From Nonomuraea sediminis (GTDB lineage: Bacteria; Actinomycetota; Actinomycetes; Streptosporangiales; Streptosporangiaceae), in NCBI RefSeq assembly GCF_018531495.1, contig NZ_JAHDTI010000001.1, positions 434,001 through 498,000 on the forward strand: a DNA stretch of 64,000 nt, given 5' to 3'. Under the pieces are notes generated by a model, which saw nothing but the letters and a program-made list of their open reading frames with translations, was not told where the DNA came from and ran no database searches. Shown here one piece after another: positions 1 to 8,431 of this stretch (its first letter is position 1; the number at the start of each line of letters is the position of its first letter). The position numbers and the translations under genes were made by a program.

Positions 1-452
1 TCGTAACGGGTGCCGTCGGGCTCCAGCAGGAAGTACTCCAGCTCGGGCCCGACCACCCCGGCCAGCCCCAGCTCGGCCAGCCGGGCGATGGCGGCCTTGA
101 GCACGGCCCTGGGCTCCTCCAGGAACGGCCGCCCGTCGGGCAGGTAGGCCTCGCCCAGGCAGTGCGCGACACCCGGCTCCCACGGAAGCACCTTCACGGT
201 GGCCAGGTCCGGTTTTATCGTGATGTCCGGAAGCCCGCGGTCGAGGCCGCCGGGCACCGGGACCACGTCCGCCTGGGGTGAGGTGTAGTAGGCCGCCTGG
301 CAGAACGACAGCCCGTGCTCGGCCACCTCGGGAAGGGAGTCGAGCAGCACGTCCTTGCCGCGTTCGACGCCGATGAGGTCGGGGTAGCAGATCCTCACGA
401 CGTCCACACCCGCCTGCCGCAGGCGCTCGACCGTGTCCGCGCTCACCGGCAT
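1..452 (-). CDS. glutamine synthetase family protein, N-terminal part (runs off window)
   Basis: About 150 residues are visible, starting at an ATG preceded by GAGAGGAG. The N-terminal section (VDVVRICYPDLIGVERGKDV) is the beta-grasp domain of glutamine synthetases, and the visible part ends with VGPELEYFLLEPDG, the entry to the catalytic domain whose E-x-E residues bind metal. The C-terminal two thirds lie outside the window. Divergent GS-like enzymes in catabolic loci often gamma-glutamylate amines rather than ammonia. It is transcribed divergently from the meta-cleavage operon at 545, so a role in nitrogen removal from an aromatic amine is possible but is inference. Family is clear; substrate is not. 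Confidence 0.85.
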   Translation of the reverse strand, partial: MPVSADTVERLRQAGVDVVRICYPDLIGVERGKDVLLDSLPEVAEHGLSFCQAAYYTSPQADVVPVPGGLDRGLPDITIKPDLATVKVLPWEPGVAHCLGEAYLPDGRPFLEEPRAVLKAAIARLAELGLAGVVGPELEYFLLEPDGTRY

Positions 453-544
453 CTCCTCTCATTTGGCCACAAACATTACGCAGGCATATAGCCGCGGACA
501 ACCCCCTCCGCATATCGTAAGGATCCAAACGAATTGGAGAGGTT

Positions 545-1351
545 GTGCACGGTTTCTTCACCCCGAAGTCGGCGACGGGCCGCGCGTCGCTGATCCCCCC
601 GCCACCGTGGCATTACTCGGGCGACCTGCTCACCGTCGAGTACAGGACCGATCCCGCCAGGGTCGCCGAGCTGCTGCCGCCGCCACTCGGTTTGGCCCCT
701 GACGATCCCGGCGCGGTCGCGATCATCTGGGCCGACTGGCAGTCCTGCTCCGACTCGCGCGAGGAGCTCCTGGACCCGGTGCGGGCGCAGTACAAGGAGT
801 GCTTCGTCGTGGTCCGCTGCTCCTACCGGGACCGCGTGTACTCCAGGTGCGTCTACATCTGGGTGGACAAGGACTTCGCGCTGGTGCGCGGCCTGCACCA
901 GGGCTATCCGAAGAAGCTCGGCTCGATCCACCTGACCCGCCCGCACCCCTACGGCCAGGCCGCGCCCCGCCTGGCCGCGGGCGGCGCGCTGGGCGCCACG
1001 CTGGCCGCCGCCGACCGGCGCCTGGCCCAGGCGGTCGTACGGCTGAGCGGCCCGAGCCCGCACAACGGGTTCGTCAACGCCCACCCGATGGCCCACCACC
1101 GCTGGCTGCCGTCGATCGTCACCGGCGGGGGGCTGGCGCTGGACGAGCTGATCTCCAGCGGCGCGGAGTCGTTCGAGGGCGGGCAGGCCTGGACGGGCGA
1201 GGCCACGCTCGAGCTGTTCGAGGCGCCCACGGAGGAGCTGGCGGCGCTGGCCGTCGAGGAGGTCATCGGCGGCTACTACCGGCAGGTCGGCGTGACGTGG
1301 AACGGCGGCGCGCTGCTCGAGTCGGGCACCAGCGGAGCGGAGGGATCATGA
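545..1351 (+). CDS. acetoacetate decarboxylase family protein
   Basis: 268 residues, GTG start with GGAGAGG about 6 nt upstream. The fold signature is the segment around residues 110-130, ending in GYPKKLG; the Lys pair (123/124) matches the Schiff-base lysine region of acetoacetate decarboxylase. Members outside classical Adc include decarboxylases and aldol/dehydration enzymes, so the exact reaction is not assigned. It is the first gene of a four-gene operon whose other members are HpaE-, HpaD- and HpaG-like, and its stop overlaps the next ATG (ATGA). This suggests it acts on a keto acid from ring cleavage or modifies the aromatic precursor. Confidence 0.8.
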   Translation: MHGFFTPKSATGRASLIPPPPWHYSGDLLTVEYRTDPARVAELLPPPLGLAPDDPGAVAIIWADWQSCSDSREELLDPVRAQYKECFVVVRCSYRDRVYSRCVYIWVDKDFALVRGLHQGYPKKLGSIHLTRPHPYGQAAPRLAAGGALGATLAAADRRLAQAVVRLSGPSPHNGFVNAHPMAHHRWLPSIVTGGGLALDELISSGAESFEGGQAWTGEATLELFEAPTEELAALAVEEVIGGYYRQVGVTWNGGALLESGTSGAEGS

Positions 1352-2772
1352 ACGTCGACCACTGGATAGGCGGCGAGCGCGTGCCCTCCGCCGAACGCTT
1401 CGAGGACCACTCCCCCATCGACGGCAGCGTGCTCGCCCACGTGGCCAGGGGCGGCCAGGACGAGGCGGCGCTGGCGGTCAGGGCCGCGGCCGGGGCGTTC
1501 CCCGCCTGGGCGCGGACCTCGCGCGATGAACGGGCCCGGCTGCTGCACGCCATCTCCGACGGGGTCGAGCGCCGCACCGAGGAACTGGCCATGGTGGAGA
1601 CCACCGACAACGGCGCGCTGCTGCGCTCGCACCTGCGCGGCGTCATGCCGAGGGTGGCGCACAACTTCCGCTTCTTCGCCGACTGGCTGCTCGGGCTGGG
1701 CCGCGACGACTTCGACACCCGGGGGCACGCCAACCACGTCAGCTGGGATCCGGCCGGCGTCGCCGTACTGGTCACTCCGTGGAACGCGCCGCTGATGCTG
1801 GCGACGTGGAAGATCGCGCCGGCCCTGGCGGCGGGGAACACGGTCGTGCTCAAGCCCGCCGAGTGGAGCCCGCTGACCGCCTCGCTGCTGGCGGACATCA
1901 CGGCCGAGGCGGGACTGCCGGACGGGGTCTTCAACGTCGTCCAGGGCTACGGCGCCGAGGTCGGCCCGCCGCTGACCGGGCATCCGGAGGTGCGCAGGAT
2001 CAGCTTCACCGGCTCGGTCGCCACGGCCAGGACCATCGCCGCCTCGGCCGCGCCCAACCTGACGCCGCTGTCGCTCGAGCTGGGCGGCAAGTCGCCGCTG
2101 CTGGTGTTCGCCGACAGCGACCTGGACCTGGCCGCCGACCTGGCCGTGGAGCAGTACGACAACGCCGGGCAGGTGTGCCTGGCCGCCGTCCGCCTCCTGG
2201 TCGAGGAGTCCGTCGCCGCCGACTTCCTGGAGCGCTTCCTGGCCAGGGCGTCCGCGCTGCGCCAGGGCGACCCGCGCGACCTGGACACCGACCTCGGCCC
2301 GCAGATCCATCCCCGCCAGTTCGGCAAGATCGACGGCTTCGTACGGCGTGCCGTCGCGGAAGGCGCCTCCCCCGTGCTCGGCGGCGGCCCCAACCGGGAC
2401 CTCGGCGGCCTCTACTACCAACCGACGCTGCTGACCGGCGCCAAGCCGGGCAGCGAGATCCTCACCGAGGAGGTCTTCGGTCCTGTGCTGACCCTGCAGA
2501 CGTTCGCCGACGAGGAGGAGGCGGTCGCGATGGCCAACTCCACCGACTACGGCCTGGCCGCCACCCTGGTCACCGGCTCCCCCGCGCGAGCCCGGCGCGT
2601 CTCCGCCCGCCTGGTGGCGGGCACGGTCTGGGTGAACTGCTTCTTCGTCCGCGACCTGCGGGCGCCCTTCGGCGGCGCCCGCAGGTCGGGGGTCGGCCGC
2701 GAGGGCGGCGACTGGAGCTTCGACTTCTACTGCGACGTCAAGAACACCGTGAGCGCGCCATGGGCGAGGTAG
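1348..2772 (+). CDS. aldehyde dehydrogenase, 5-carboxymethyl-2-hydroxymuconate semialdehyde dehydrogenase-like
   Basis: 474 residues, the usual ALDH length. NAD-dependent ALDH motifs are present: VTPWNAPLM (substrate/cofactor tunnel), the FTGS Rossmann motif, ELGGKSP (general-base Glu) and GQVCLAA with the nucleophilic Cys. The ATG is coupled to the upstream stop by ATGA and has GGAGCGGAGG before it. Its position next to an extradiol dioxygenase and an FAH-family gene is the arrangement of homoprotocatechuate (hpaE-D-G) pathways, where it would oxidise the ring-fission semialdehyde. The gene order supports that role, but specificity within the ALDH family cannot be read from sequence alone. 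Confidence 0.85.
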   Translation: MNVDHWIGGERVPSAERFEDHSPIDGSVLAHVARGGQDEAALAVRAAAGAFPAWARTSRDERARLLHAISDGVERRTEELAMVETTDNGALLRSHLRGVMPRVAHNFRFFADWLLGLGRDDFDTRGHANHVSWDPAGVAVLVTPWNAPLMLATWKIAPALAAGNTVVLKPAEWSPLTASLLADITAEAGLPDGVFNVVQGYGAEVGPPLTGHPEVRRISFTGSVATARTIAASAAPNLTPLSLELGGKSPLLVFADSDLDLAADLAVEQYDNAGQVCLAAVRLLVEESVAADFLERFLARASALRQGDPRDLDTDLGPQIHPRQFGKIDGFVRRAVAEGASPVLGGGPNRDLGGLYYQPTLLTGAKPGSEILTEEVFGPVLTLQTFADEEEAVAMANSTDYGLAATLVTGSPARARRVSARLVAGTVWVNCFFVRDLRAPFGGARRSGVGREGGDWSFDFYCDVKNTVSAPWAR

Positions 2773-3656
2773 CCGGGGCGGGCCTGCTGGCCCATGTGCC
2801 CACGATCGTGCTGCCCGAGCAGACCCGGCGGGAGCTGAACGAGGGCCGGGAGATCAGCCTGGTCACCGGGCTGCGGCAGCTGCGGGCCGAGGTGTTCGAC
2901 GACGGCTCCTATGACACGGTGGTCGTGCTGGACTCGCACTGGGCCACGACGGTCGAGTTCGTGGTGGCCGCGCAGCCGCGCAGGGCCGGGCTGTTCACCT
3001 CCGACGAGTTGCCGCGCGGGATGTGCCGCATGCCGTACGACTTTCCCGGCGATCCCGGGCTGGCGCGGATGATCGAGGCGCGGGCCGAGCGGCACGGGAC
3101 CTGGATCACCGCGATCGACGATCCCTACCTGCCGGTCCACTACGCGACGGTCAACCTGTGGACCTACCTGGGCGTGCCGGAACGGCCGTGGCTGTCGATC
3201 GGGGTGTGCCAGACGGGCGACGCGGAGGACCACCTGCGGCTGGGGCGGGCGCTCGGGGAGGCGATCCGCGACAGCGACCGGCGGGTGCTGCTGATCGCCT
3301 CGGGGGCGATGTCGCACACGTTCTGGCCGCTGCGTCAGCTGCGCGCGCACGAGTCCTCCGACCCCGCGCACGTCCGCACGCCGGAGGCCCGCGCGGCCGA
3401 CCTGGAGCGGATCGCCTGGCTGGAGGCCGGGGACCACGCCAGGGTGCTGGCCACCATGCCGGAGTTCATGAAATACCGCCCGGAGGCGGGTTTCGGGCAC
3501 TACCTCATGATGCTGGGGGCGCTGGGCGAGGAGTCGTGCACGGCGCGCGGGCGACTGTTCGGGTCCTACGAGAACTCCGTCGGGACCGGGCAGGCCCACC
3601 TGTGGTTCGACCGCCCTGGCGGCGGCTTCCCCGCGCCGAAGGAGACCCATGCCTGA
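2760..3656 (+). CDS. class III extradiol ring-cleavage dioxygenase (LigB/HpaD type)
   Basis: 298 residues; overlaps the ALDH gene by 13 nt. It has the LigB-superfamily layout: an early His (AHVPTI, residue 12), DSHW near residue 60, and a later SGAMSHTFWP segment; the family uses two His and one Glu to hold non-haem Fe(II). These enzymes open a catechol ring adjacent to the diol with O2. Neighbours (semialdehyde dehydrogenase upstream, FAH-family isomerase/decarboxylase downstream) point to 3,4-dihydroxyphenylacetate or a similar catechol. No hydroxylase making the catechol is present in the window. Confidence 0.85.
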   Translation: MGEVAGAGLLAHVPTIVLPEQTRRELNEGREISLVTGLRQLRAEVFDDGSYDTVVVLDSHWATTVEFVVAAQPRRAGLFTSDELPRGMCRMPYDFPGDPGLARMIEARAERHGTWITAIDDPYLPVHYATVNLWTYLGVPERPWLSIGVCQTGDAEDHLRLGRALGEAIRDSDRRVLLIASGAMSHTFWPLRQLRAHESSDPAHVRTPEARAADLERIAWLEAGDHARVLATMPEFMKYRPEAGFGHYLMMLGALGEESCTARGRLFGSYENSVGTGQAHLWFDRPGGGFPAPKETHA

Positions 3657-4494
3657 GTACCGCAGGATCCTGCTCGACGGCGCCGTCACCCGGGTGCGGC
3701 GCGACGGGGACGTGCTCGTCAGCGGCGACGGACGTACGGTGGCCGCGGACGAGGCCGTGCACCTGCCGCCCTGCGAACCCACCAAGATCATCGCAGTGCA
3801 CCTGAACCACCGCAGCCGGGTTGCGGAGTTCCAGGCCCGGCTGCCAGCCGCGCCCACGTACTTCCACAAACCCACGTCCTCGCTGAACACCCACGGGGGC
3901 GCGGTGGTGCGCCCGGCAGGGTGCTCCTACCTCAACTACGAGGGCGAGGTGGCGATCGTCGTCGGCCGTACGGCCCGCGGCATCACGCCCACGCAGGCGG
4001 GCGCGTACATCGCCGGGTACACGATCGCCAACGACTTCGGCCTGCACGACTTCCGCGACACGGACGCCGGGTCGATGCTGCGGGTCAAGGGCTCCGACAC
4101 GCTGTGCCCGCTGGGCCCCGGCCTGGTCGACGACTGGGACTTCCACGGCAAACGCATCAGGACGTACGTCAACGGGACCGTGGCCCAGGACGGCTCGACG
4201 GACGAGATGACCTGGGACATGCACTACCTGGTCGCCGACATCGCCCGCACCATCACTCTCCATCCGGGCGACGTCCTGCTGTCGGGCACCCTCGCCAACT
4301 CCCGCCCCGTCCAGCCGGGCGACCTGGTGCAGGTGGAAGTCGAAGGCCTCGGCACCCTCACCAACCACATCGTCGAAGGCCCCACCCCCGTCCCCCCGGA
4401 CTACGGCGCCCAGCCGACCGCCTCGGAGGAGGTCCTCTCCACCGCCCTCGGCGGCGCCTGGGAACACCGCGGCATCCGCCCACCGCGCCGCTAG
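3649..4494 (+). CDS. fumarylacetoacetate hydrolase family protein (HpaG-like isomerase/decarboxylase)
   Basis: 281 residues. The FAH core includes the metal-binding Glu of NYEGEVAIVVGR, YTIANDFGLHDFR with the DxG-type loop, GSDTLCPLGP and the terminal GDLVQVEVEGLGTLTN. The HpaG group performs decarboxylation and isomerisation of ring-fission acids after the HpaE step. The ATG has AAGGAG upstream and overlaps the dioxygenase by 8 nt, so the genes are translationally linked. This is the last gene of the operon; about 100 nt with no clear feature follow before the hemopexin gene. It could instead be a generic acylpyruvate hydrolase. Confidence 0.85.
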   Translation: MPEYRRILLDGAVTRVRRDGDVLVSGDGRTVAADEAVHLPPCEPTKIIAVHLNHRSRVAEFQARLPAAPTYFHKPTSSLNTHGGAVVRPAGCSYLNYEGEVAIVVGRTARGITPTQAGAYIAGYTIANDFGLHDFRDTDAGSMLRVKGSDTLCPLGPGLVDDWDFHGKRIRTYVNGTVAQDGSTDEMTWDMHYLVADIARTITLHPGDVLLSGTLANSRPVQPGDLVQVEVEGLGTLTNHIVEGPTPVPPDYGAQPTASEEVLSTALGGAWEHRGIRPPRR

Positions 4495-4597
4495 GCGATG
4501 TCTTTGCGCGCCACGGGGAGGAAGTCCGTCCTTTCCTTACCGGTCATCAACGGAGACTGAAGGTTGTTCATCGGTAATCACATGCGGGAGTGACCCC

Positions 4598-6166
4598 ATG
4601 ACGCAACCGGCAGCGGAATCGATTCTCGGCTTCTGGAGGTACAGCGGCGGAGGAGTCGTGGGGGTGAGCCGTGGAGCTGACGGCCTCGTCGGGACCATCC
4701 ACCAGGCGATCACACTTCAGCAGTGCCCGCACAATGTCGGGGAGGTGATGTGGAACATCGACAAGGGAACCCACCTCGGCTGGAAGGTCGCGGGCGACTG
4801 CTCCAGCGAGCGCCAACCGCAGAAGGCTCAATGGCAGGTTTCCGGAGAAACGCTTACAGTGCATGTCGAGCACGGCAGCGACAACGTCGGCGACTACGCT
4901 TTTCAGCGTCAGCCTTCCCTCCCCATGAATGGGCGGGTCTACTTTTTTCGCGGCAGCGATTACGTCGGGTACGACCTGGAATCGGATGCCGCGGGTCAAC
5001 TGAAGATCATACCGATCTCGTCCGGCTGGAAGCGGCTTCCTTCCGGCTTCCAGAACGACCTGGACGCGGTGGTCAACTGGGGCAACGGCATCGCCTACTT
5101 CTTCAAGGACGACCAATACGTCCGCTACGACATCCGCACAGACACCACCGTCGGACCCCAAAAAACAGCAGACCACTGGACCGCCCTGCCCAACGGCTTC
5201 CACAACGACCTGGACGCCGTCGTCAACTGGGGCAACGGCTACGCCTACTTCTTCAAGAACGACCAATATGTCCGCTACGACATCGGTGCGGACTCCGCCG
5301 TCGGACCTCAGAAGATATCGGACCACTGGACCGCTCTGCCCAACGGCTTCCACAACGACCTGGACGCCGTCGTCAACTGGGGCAACGGCATCGCCTACTT
5401 CTTCAAGAACGACCAATACGTCCGCTACGACATCGGTGCGGACTCCGCCGTCGGACCTCAGAAGATATCGGACCACTGGACCGCTCTGCCCGGCGGTTTT
5501 CGAGACGGTCACTTCGATGACGTCGTCAACTGGAACCTGGTCGTTCAGTGGGAGGACATCCCTCGATACCAGCGCATGCTTTATGTGATGGAGAAGTTGG
5601 TGCGCCATTACGGGTACCCGGTGAATGGAGCGGCTGGACTCGTCGGAAACTTCGTGATCGAATCTTACGTGATCCCGTCAAACATCGAGGGCGCCAAAGA
5701 GCAGTCTCCGATGCGGGCGGCGAACTGGAGTGGCGAAGTAGTCGAACACACGGCTGACGCCATCATGAACCGCAACGAGGCGGCAGGTGTCGGACCGAAG
5801 CTTTCAGGAGTCGGCCTTGCGCATTGGTCCGAGCGCGACCGACGCAGGGGACTGTTCACTCACAAGCTCTCGGATACCGCACTGGGCGCCTCCGTGCTCT
5901 TCAATATGGACGCGCAGATCGACTACGCCGTACGAGAGCTCGGCAAAAGCTACAAGCCCGTCAATGATTTCCTGAGAAGACCGAATGTTACGGCGAGCGA
6001 CGCCTGCGACGAAGCCCTGTACGAGTACGAGATACCCGGGGCGATCATCGGTACGGATCACAGGCGGCTGCCTCGCAAAGATCCCCGCGTTCAGGCCGCT
6101 TTCAAGAAACGTCGTCCGGAAGCGGAGCGCGCAGCCACTCTTTACCGCACCGCCCATCCCGGCTGA
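4598..6166 (+). CDS. hemopexin-propeller protein fused to a phage-tail-type lysozyme domain
   Basis: 522 residues, no signal peptide or membrane segment. Residues 1-105 form a beta-rich domain with two Cys that I do not recognise. Residues 109-300 hold four hemopexin-type blades, each with a (I/V)YFF-x-x-x-x-YV-x-YD core; four blades make one complete hemopexin propeller. From about residue 320 to the end the sequence resembles phage tail lysozyme (PF18013-like): NGAAGLVGNFVIES with a candidate catalytic Glu355, then GVGLAHWSERDRRRGLF. Hemopexin propellers bind proteins, glycans or haem; the C-terminal part should cleave peptidoglycan. Base composition is visibly less GC-rich than the neighbours, which suggests transfer. 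The domain order is confident; the lysozyme family name is recalled, not searched. Confidence 0.7.
   Translation: MTQPAAESILGFWRYSGGGVVGVSRGADGLVGTIHQAITLQQCPHNVGEVMWNIDKGTHLGWKVAGDCSSERQPQKAQWQVSGETLTVHVEHGSDNVGDYAFQRQPSLPMNGRVYFFRGSDYVGYDLESDAAGQLKIIPISSGWKRLPSGFQNDLDAVVNWGNGIAYFFKDDQYVRYDIRTDTTVGPQKTADHWTALPNGFHNDLDAVVNWGNGYAYFFKNDQYVRYDIGADSAVGPQKISDHWTALPNGFHNDLDAVVNWGNGIAYFFKNDQYVRYDIGADSAVGPQKISDHWTALPGGFRDGHFDDVVNWNLVVQWEDIPRYQRMLYVMEKLVRHYGYPVNGAAGLVGNFVIESYVIPSNIEGAKEQSPMRAANWSGEVVEHTADAIMNRNEAAGVGPKLSGVGLAHWSERDRRRGLFTHKLSDTALGASVLFNMDAQIDYAVRELGKSYKPVNDFLRRPNVTASDACDEALYEYEIPGAIIGTDHRRLPRKDPRVQAAFKKRRPEAERAATLYRTAHPG
5036..5485 (+). repeat. three tandem 150-bp in-frame repeats encoding hemopexin blades
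   Basis: Units at 5036-5185, 5186-5335 and 5336-5485 each encode exactly 50 residues (LPxGFxNDLDAVVNWGNG through DHWTA). Units two and three differ at only three bases, so they are a very recent duplication; unit one is more diverged. A degenerate fourth start (LPGGF) follows. They lie wholly inside the hemopexin-lysozyme gene. Confidence 0.95.
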
Positions 6167-6202
6167 CTCGCCGCCAGATGGCCTGGCCTGGGCAGGGCGG
6201 CG

Positions 6203-6286
6203 CGCCTCGCAGCACTGCCGCAGGGGCCTTGGCTGTGCTGCGCCTCGCAGCACAGGCGCAGGGGTTCCGGGTGCGCTTGGCTGTGC
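6203..6286. repeat. imperfect intergenic direct repeat
   Basis: CGCCTCGCAGCAC occurs at 6203 and 6241, and TTGGCTGTGC at 6229 and 6277, giving two imperfect copies of a roughly 40-bp unit between convergent genes. The first copy also allows GCAGCAC/GTGCTGC pairing, so the stretch may act as a transcription stop. No coding signal was seen here. Confidence 0.5.
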
Positions 6287-6336
6287 CGTACACCGTCACC
6301 GCCCGCACCGCGCGGCGGGGCCTGGTGAGCCCCGCC

Positions 6337-7278
6337 CTACTTGCTGTGCAGGCTGCCCAGCGGGTTGGGGTCTTCCTCCAGCGCGGTGACCGCCGCCTTC
6401 CAGCTGGTGTCGTCGGGGTGGAGGGCGCTGCGCAGGAAGGCGGAGGTGAGGTGCTGGATCAGCGCGACGCGTGCGGGACTCTCGTCGGTCGTCTCGGCGA
6501 CCTCGTAGCCGGGGATGCCGCCGAGCGAGTGCTCGGCCCCGAACAGCGTGAGCAGGCTCTTGTTCGCGGGGCTGTGGGTGTAGGGGTCGGTGAACCAGTC
6601 CGGTCCGCGGGTGGACAGGTGGGACAGGTCGTTGTCCCCGGCGACGATGAGAGCCGGGGTGGTCATGGTGTCGAAGGACGGCCGCATGAACGGGAAGTGC
6701 TCGGCGGCGAACGGGGTCAGGTCGTCGCCCAGGCCGGTCAGGGCAAGCAGCACACCCGCCTTGACGCGGGGGTCGGACAGGTCCTCGCCGGGATTGCCGT
6801 CGGAGTCCAGGACGCGCGCGCCCAGCAGGGTGCTCGCCGTCTGGGCTCCCCAGGAGTGGCCTGCCACCGCGACGCGACCGCGGTCCAGGCGCCCGGCCAG
6901 GCCGGGCACGGCGGCTTCCAGGACGTCGAGTCCGTCCAGCACGCGTGTGAGGTCCTCGATACGGATGCGCCAGATCCGCGGCGTCCTGGGGTCGTCGGCA
7001 GGCAGGCCGAGCGTACGTGAGTCGAGGTGGGTGGGCTGCAGGACCGCGAAGCCGTGGGCGGCCCAGTAGTCGGCCAGCGGGGCGTAGCCGTTCATCGACC
7101 AGCCGAAGCCGTGCGAGAAGACGATGATGGGCAGGTTGTCGCCGGTGGCGGGCGCGGACACCCGGACCTGCAGATCCTGCCCGCGGTCCGGGGCGGACAG
7201 CACGACCGGTTGCGCGGATACCACCGTCGCGGGCGAGTCGGCGGACTTCGGCGGGCCGGCAAGGCTCGAGGGGGACAT
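6337..7278 (-). CDS. alpha/beta hydrolase (PAF-acetylhydrolase/chlorophyllase-like fold)
   Basis: 313 residues from ATG 7278, chosen because AAGG lies about 7 nt upstream and the longer reading frame would cross the operators of the divergent regulator. The hydrolase core shows LPIIVFSHGFGWSMNGY (oxyanion-hole HG), the nucleophile elbow GHSWGAQ, the acid after LIVAGDNDLS and the late His in FGAEHSLGG. There is no signal peptide, so it is likely a cytoplasmic esterase or lipase-like enzyme. It is divergent from the TetR gene at 7445, with two operators between them, so its substrate may be the inducer. Substrate unknown. Confidence 0.85.
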   Translation of the reverse strand: MSPSSLAGPPKSADSPATVVSAQPVVLSAPDRGQDLQVRVSAPATGDNLPIIVFSHGFGWSMNGYAPLADYWAAHGFAVLQPTHLDSRTLGLPADDPRTPRIWRIRIEDLTRVLDGLDVLEAAVPGLAGRLDRGRVAVAGHSWGAQTASTLLGARVLDSDGNPGEDLSDPRVKAGVLLALTGLGDDLTPFAAEHFPFMRPSFDTMTTPALIVAGDNDLSHLSTRGPDWFTDPYTHSPANKSLLTLFGAEHSLGGIPGYEVAETTDESPARVALIQHLTSAFLRSALHPDDTSWKAAVTALEEDPNPLGSLHSK

Positions 7279-7370
7279 GGATGCACCTTCGTTCGATTCG
7301 GTGGGGTGGAACGGCATGGCGACATGGCGCGGCCTGGTGGTCGGGCAGTTGATCTGGCACCATGAACAAG

Positions 7371-7410
7371 CGGGACGCTGTCCCGTTTGACGATACGGGA
7401 CATTGTCCCG
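7371..7410. promoter_or_regulatory. twin TetR operators CGGGACNNNGTCCCG
   Basis: Two perfect inverted repeats, CGGGACGCTGTCCCG (7371-7385) and CGGGACATTGTCCCG (7396-7410), start 25 bp apart between the divergent hydrolase and TetR genes. Spacing and symmetry are typical of binding by two TetR dimers. They most likely repress both genes. Confidence 0.85.
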
Positions 7411-7444
7411 TTTATCAATGTCGATGGTGGAGGTAAACGTCGCC

Positions 7445-8035
7445 GTGAACGACAGCGAACCGGGCGCCGGGCGCGCGGGCAGGCCCAGGCGAGCCGACGC
7501 CCGGCGCAATGAGGAGACTCTGCTCGACGCGGCCGCCGCGGTCTTCGTCGCGTCGGGCATGGAAGCGCCGATACGCGACATCGCGGCCAAGGCCGGCGTG
7601 GGGACCGCCACGATCTACCGTCACTTCCCGACGCGAGCGGACCTCATCATCGCCGTGTACCGGCACCAGGTCGAAGCCTGCGCCGAGGCCGGTCCTGCCC
7701 TGCTGGCGACCAGCGCGACCCCGCACGCGGCACTGGAGCGATGGACCAACCTCTTCGTGGACTTCCTGGTCACCAAGCACGGGCTCGCCGCCGCGCTGAG
7801 GTCGGACAACGCCCAGTTCGACGCCCTGCACACCTACTTCGTGGACCGTCTCGTGCCTGTATGCGCCCAACTGCTCCAGGCCGCGGCGGCCGCCGGCGAG
7901 ATCCACGCCGACCTGGAGGCCTACGAGCTCATGCGCGGCATCGGGAATCTCTGCATCGGCGCGGACAGCGACCCCGGCTACGACGCGCGCCGGCTGGTCG
8001 CGCTCCTGCTCGCAGGACTGCGCCAACCGCGCTGA
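7445..8035 (+). CDS. TetR family transcriptional regulator
   Basis: 196 residues from GTG 7445, which follows GGAGGT by about 10 nt; upstream in-frame starts at 7418 and 7424 are possible, and one at 7403 would sit inside an operator. The N-terminal helix-turn-helix is clear (DIAAKAGVGTATIYRHFPTRADL), followed by a variable ligand-binding helical domain. It probably binds the twin operators just upstream and controls itself and the divergent alpha/beta hydrolase. Confidence 0.9.
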   Translation: MNDSEPGAGRAGRPRRADARRNEETLLDAAAAVFVASGMEAPIRDIAAKAGVGTATIYRHFPTRADLIIAVYRHQVEACAEAGPALLATSATPHAALERWTNLFVDFLVTKHGLAAALRSDNAQFDALHTYFVDRLVPVCAQLLQAAAAAGEIHADLEAYELMRGIGNLCIGADSDPGYDARRLVALLLAGLRQPR

Positions 8036-8431
8036 CCGTGGCGCTCACGACAGAGCCCTCTCAGGCCGCCTCCGCGCCGCGCCTTACGGGCGCGGTCGGC
8101 ACCCAGGTGGTGACGATCCAGGGTCGCGGGAACCGCCAGCGGGAGACGCGGGGCGAGGACGGTAGCCAGGCGTGCTCCTCGCGCAGCGGCGCGTCCGCCG
8201 ACGGCGTGCCTCCACTGCCCCGGCCCGTTAGAGGCGGAGCCGGGGCGATGGCGCAGCGGAGCGTCCGCGGACTGCGTCGCCCAGGGCGTCCGGACGGCGG
8301 CCCGCCCGCGCTTCAAGGCTTTTCCGACCAGGAGACCCAGGGGTCGCCGGCACGACGTGACTCGGCTCGACGCCCTCCAGCGGGATCGAGGTGAGGTCCG
8401 GACAGCGGCCGGCGGATCGCTATATGCCTCT
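8036..8431. other. 396-base stretch without a recognisable gene
   Basis: Lies between the convergent TetR and DinB-fold genes. I found no supported coding frame, RNA or repeat. The sequence is coding-like in composition on both strands, so it may be eroded coding DNA. Confidence 0.5.

Noticed and set aside
5036..5485. Regular 150-bp repeats as a CRISPR or satellite
   Set aside because: Units are contiguous, in frame and code for hemopexin blades; there are no spacers.
4568..5608. Long minus-strand reading frame opposite the hemopexin gene with repeated VVDDGVQVVVEAVGQ-like units
   Set aside because: It is the antisense of the tandem blade repeats; no ribosome-binding site and no protein-like composition.
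7403..7444. TTG start at 7403 for the TetR gene
   Set aside because: It lies within the operator CGGGACATTGTCCCG and lacks a ribosome-binding site; GTG 7445 is better placed.
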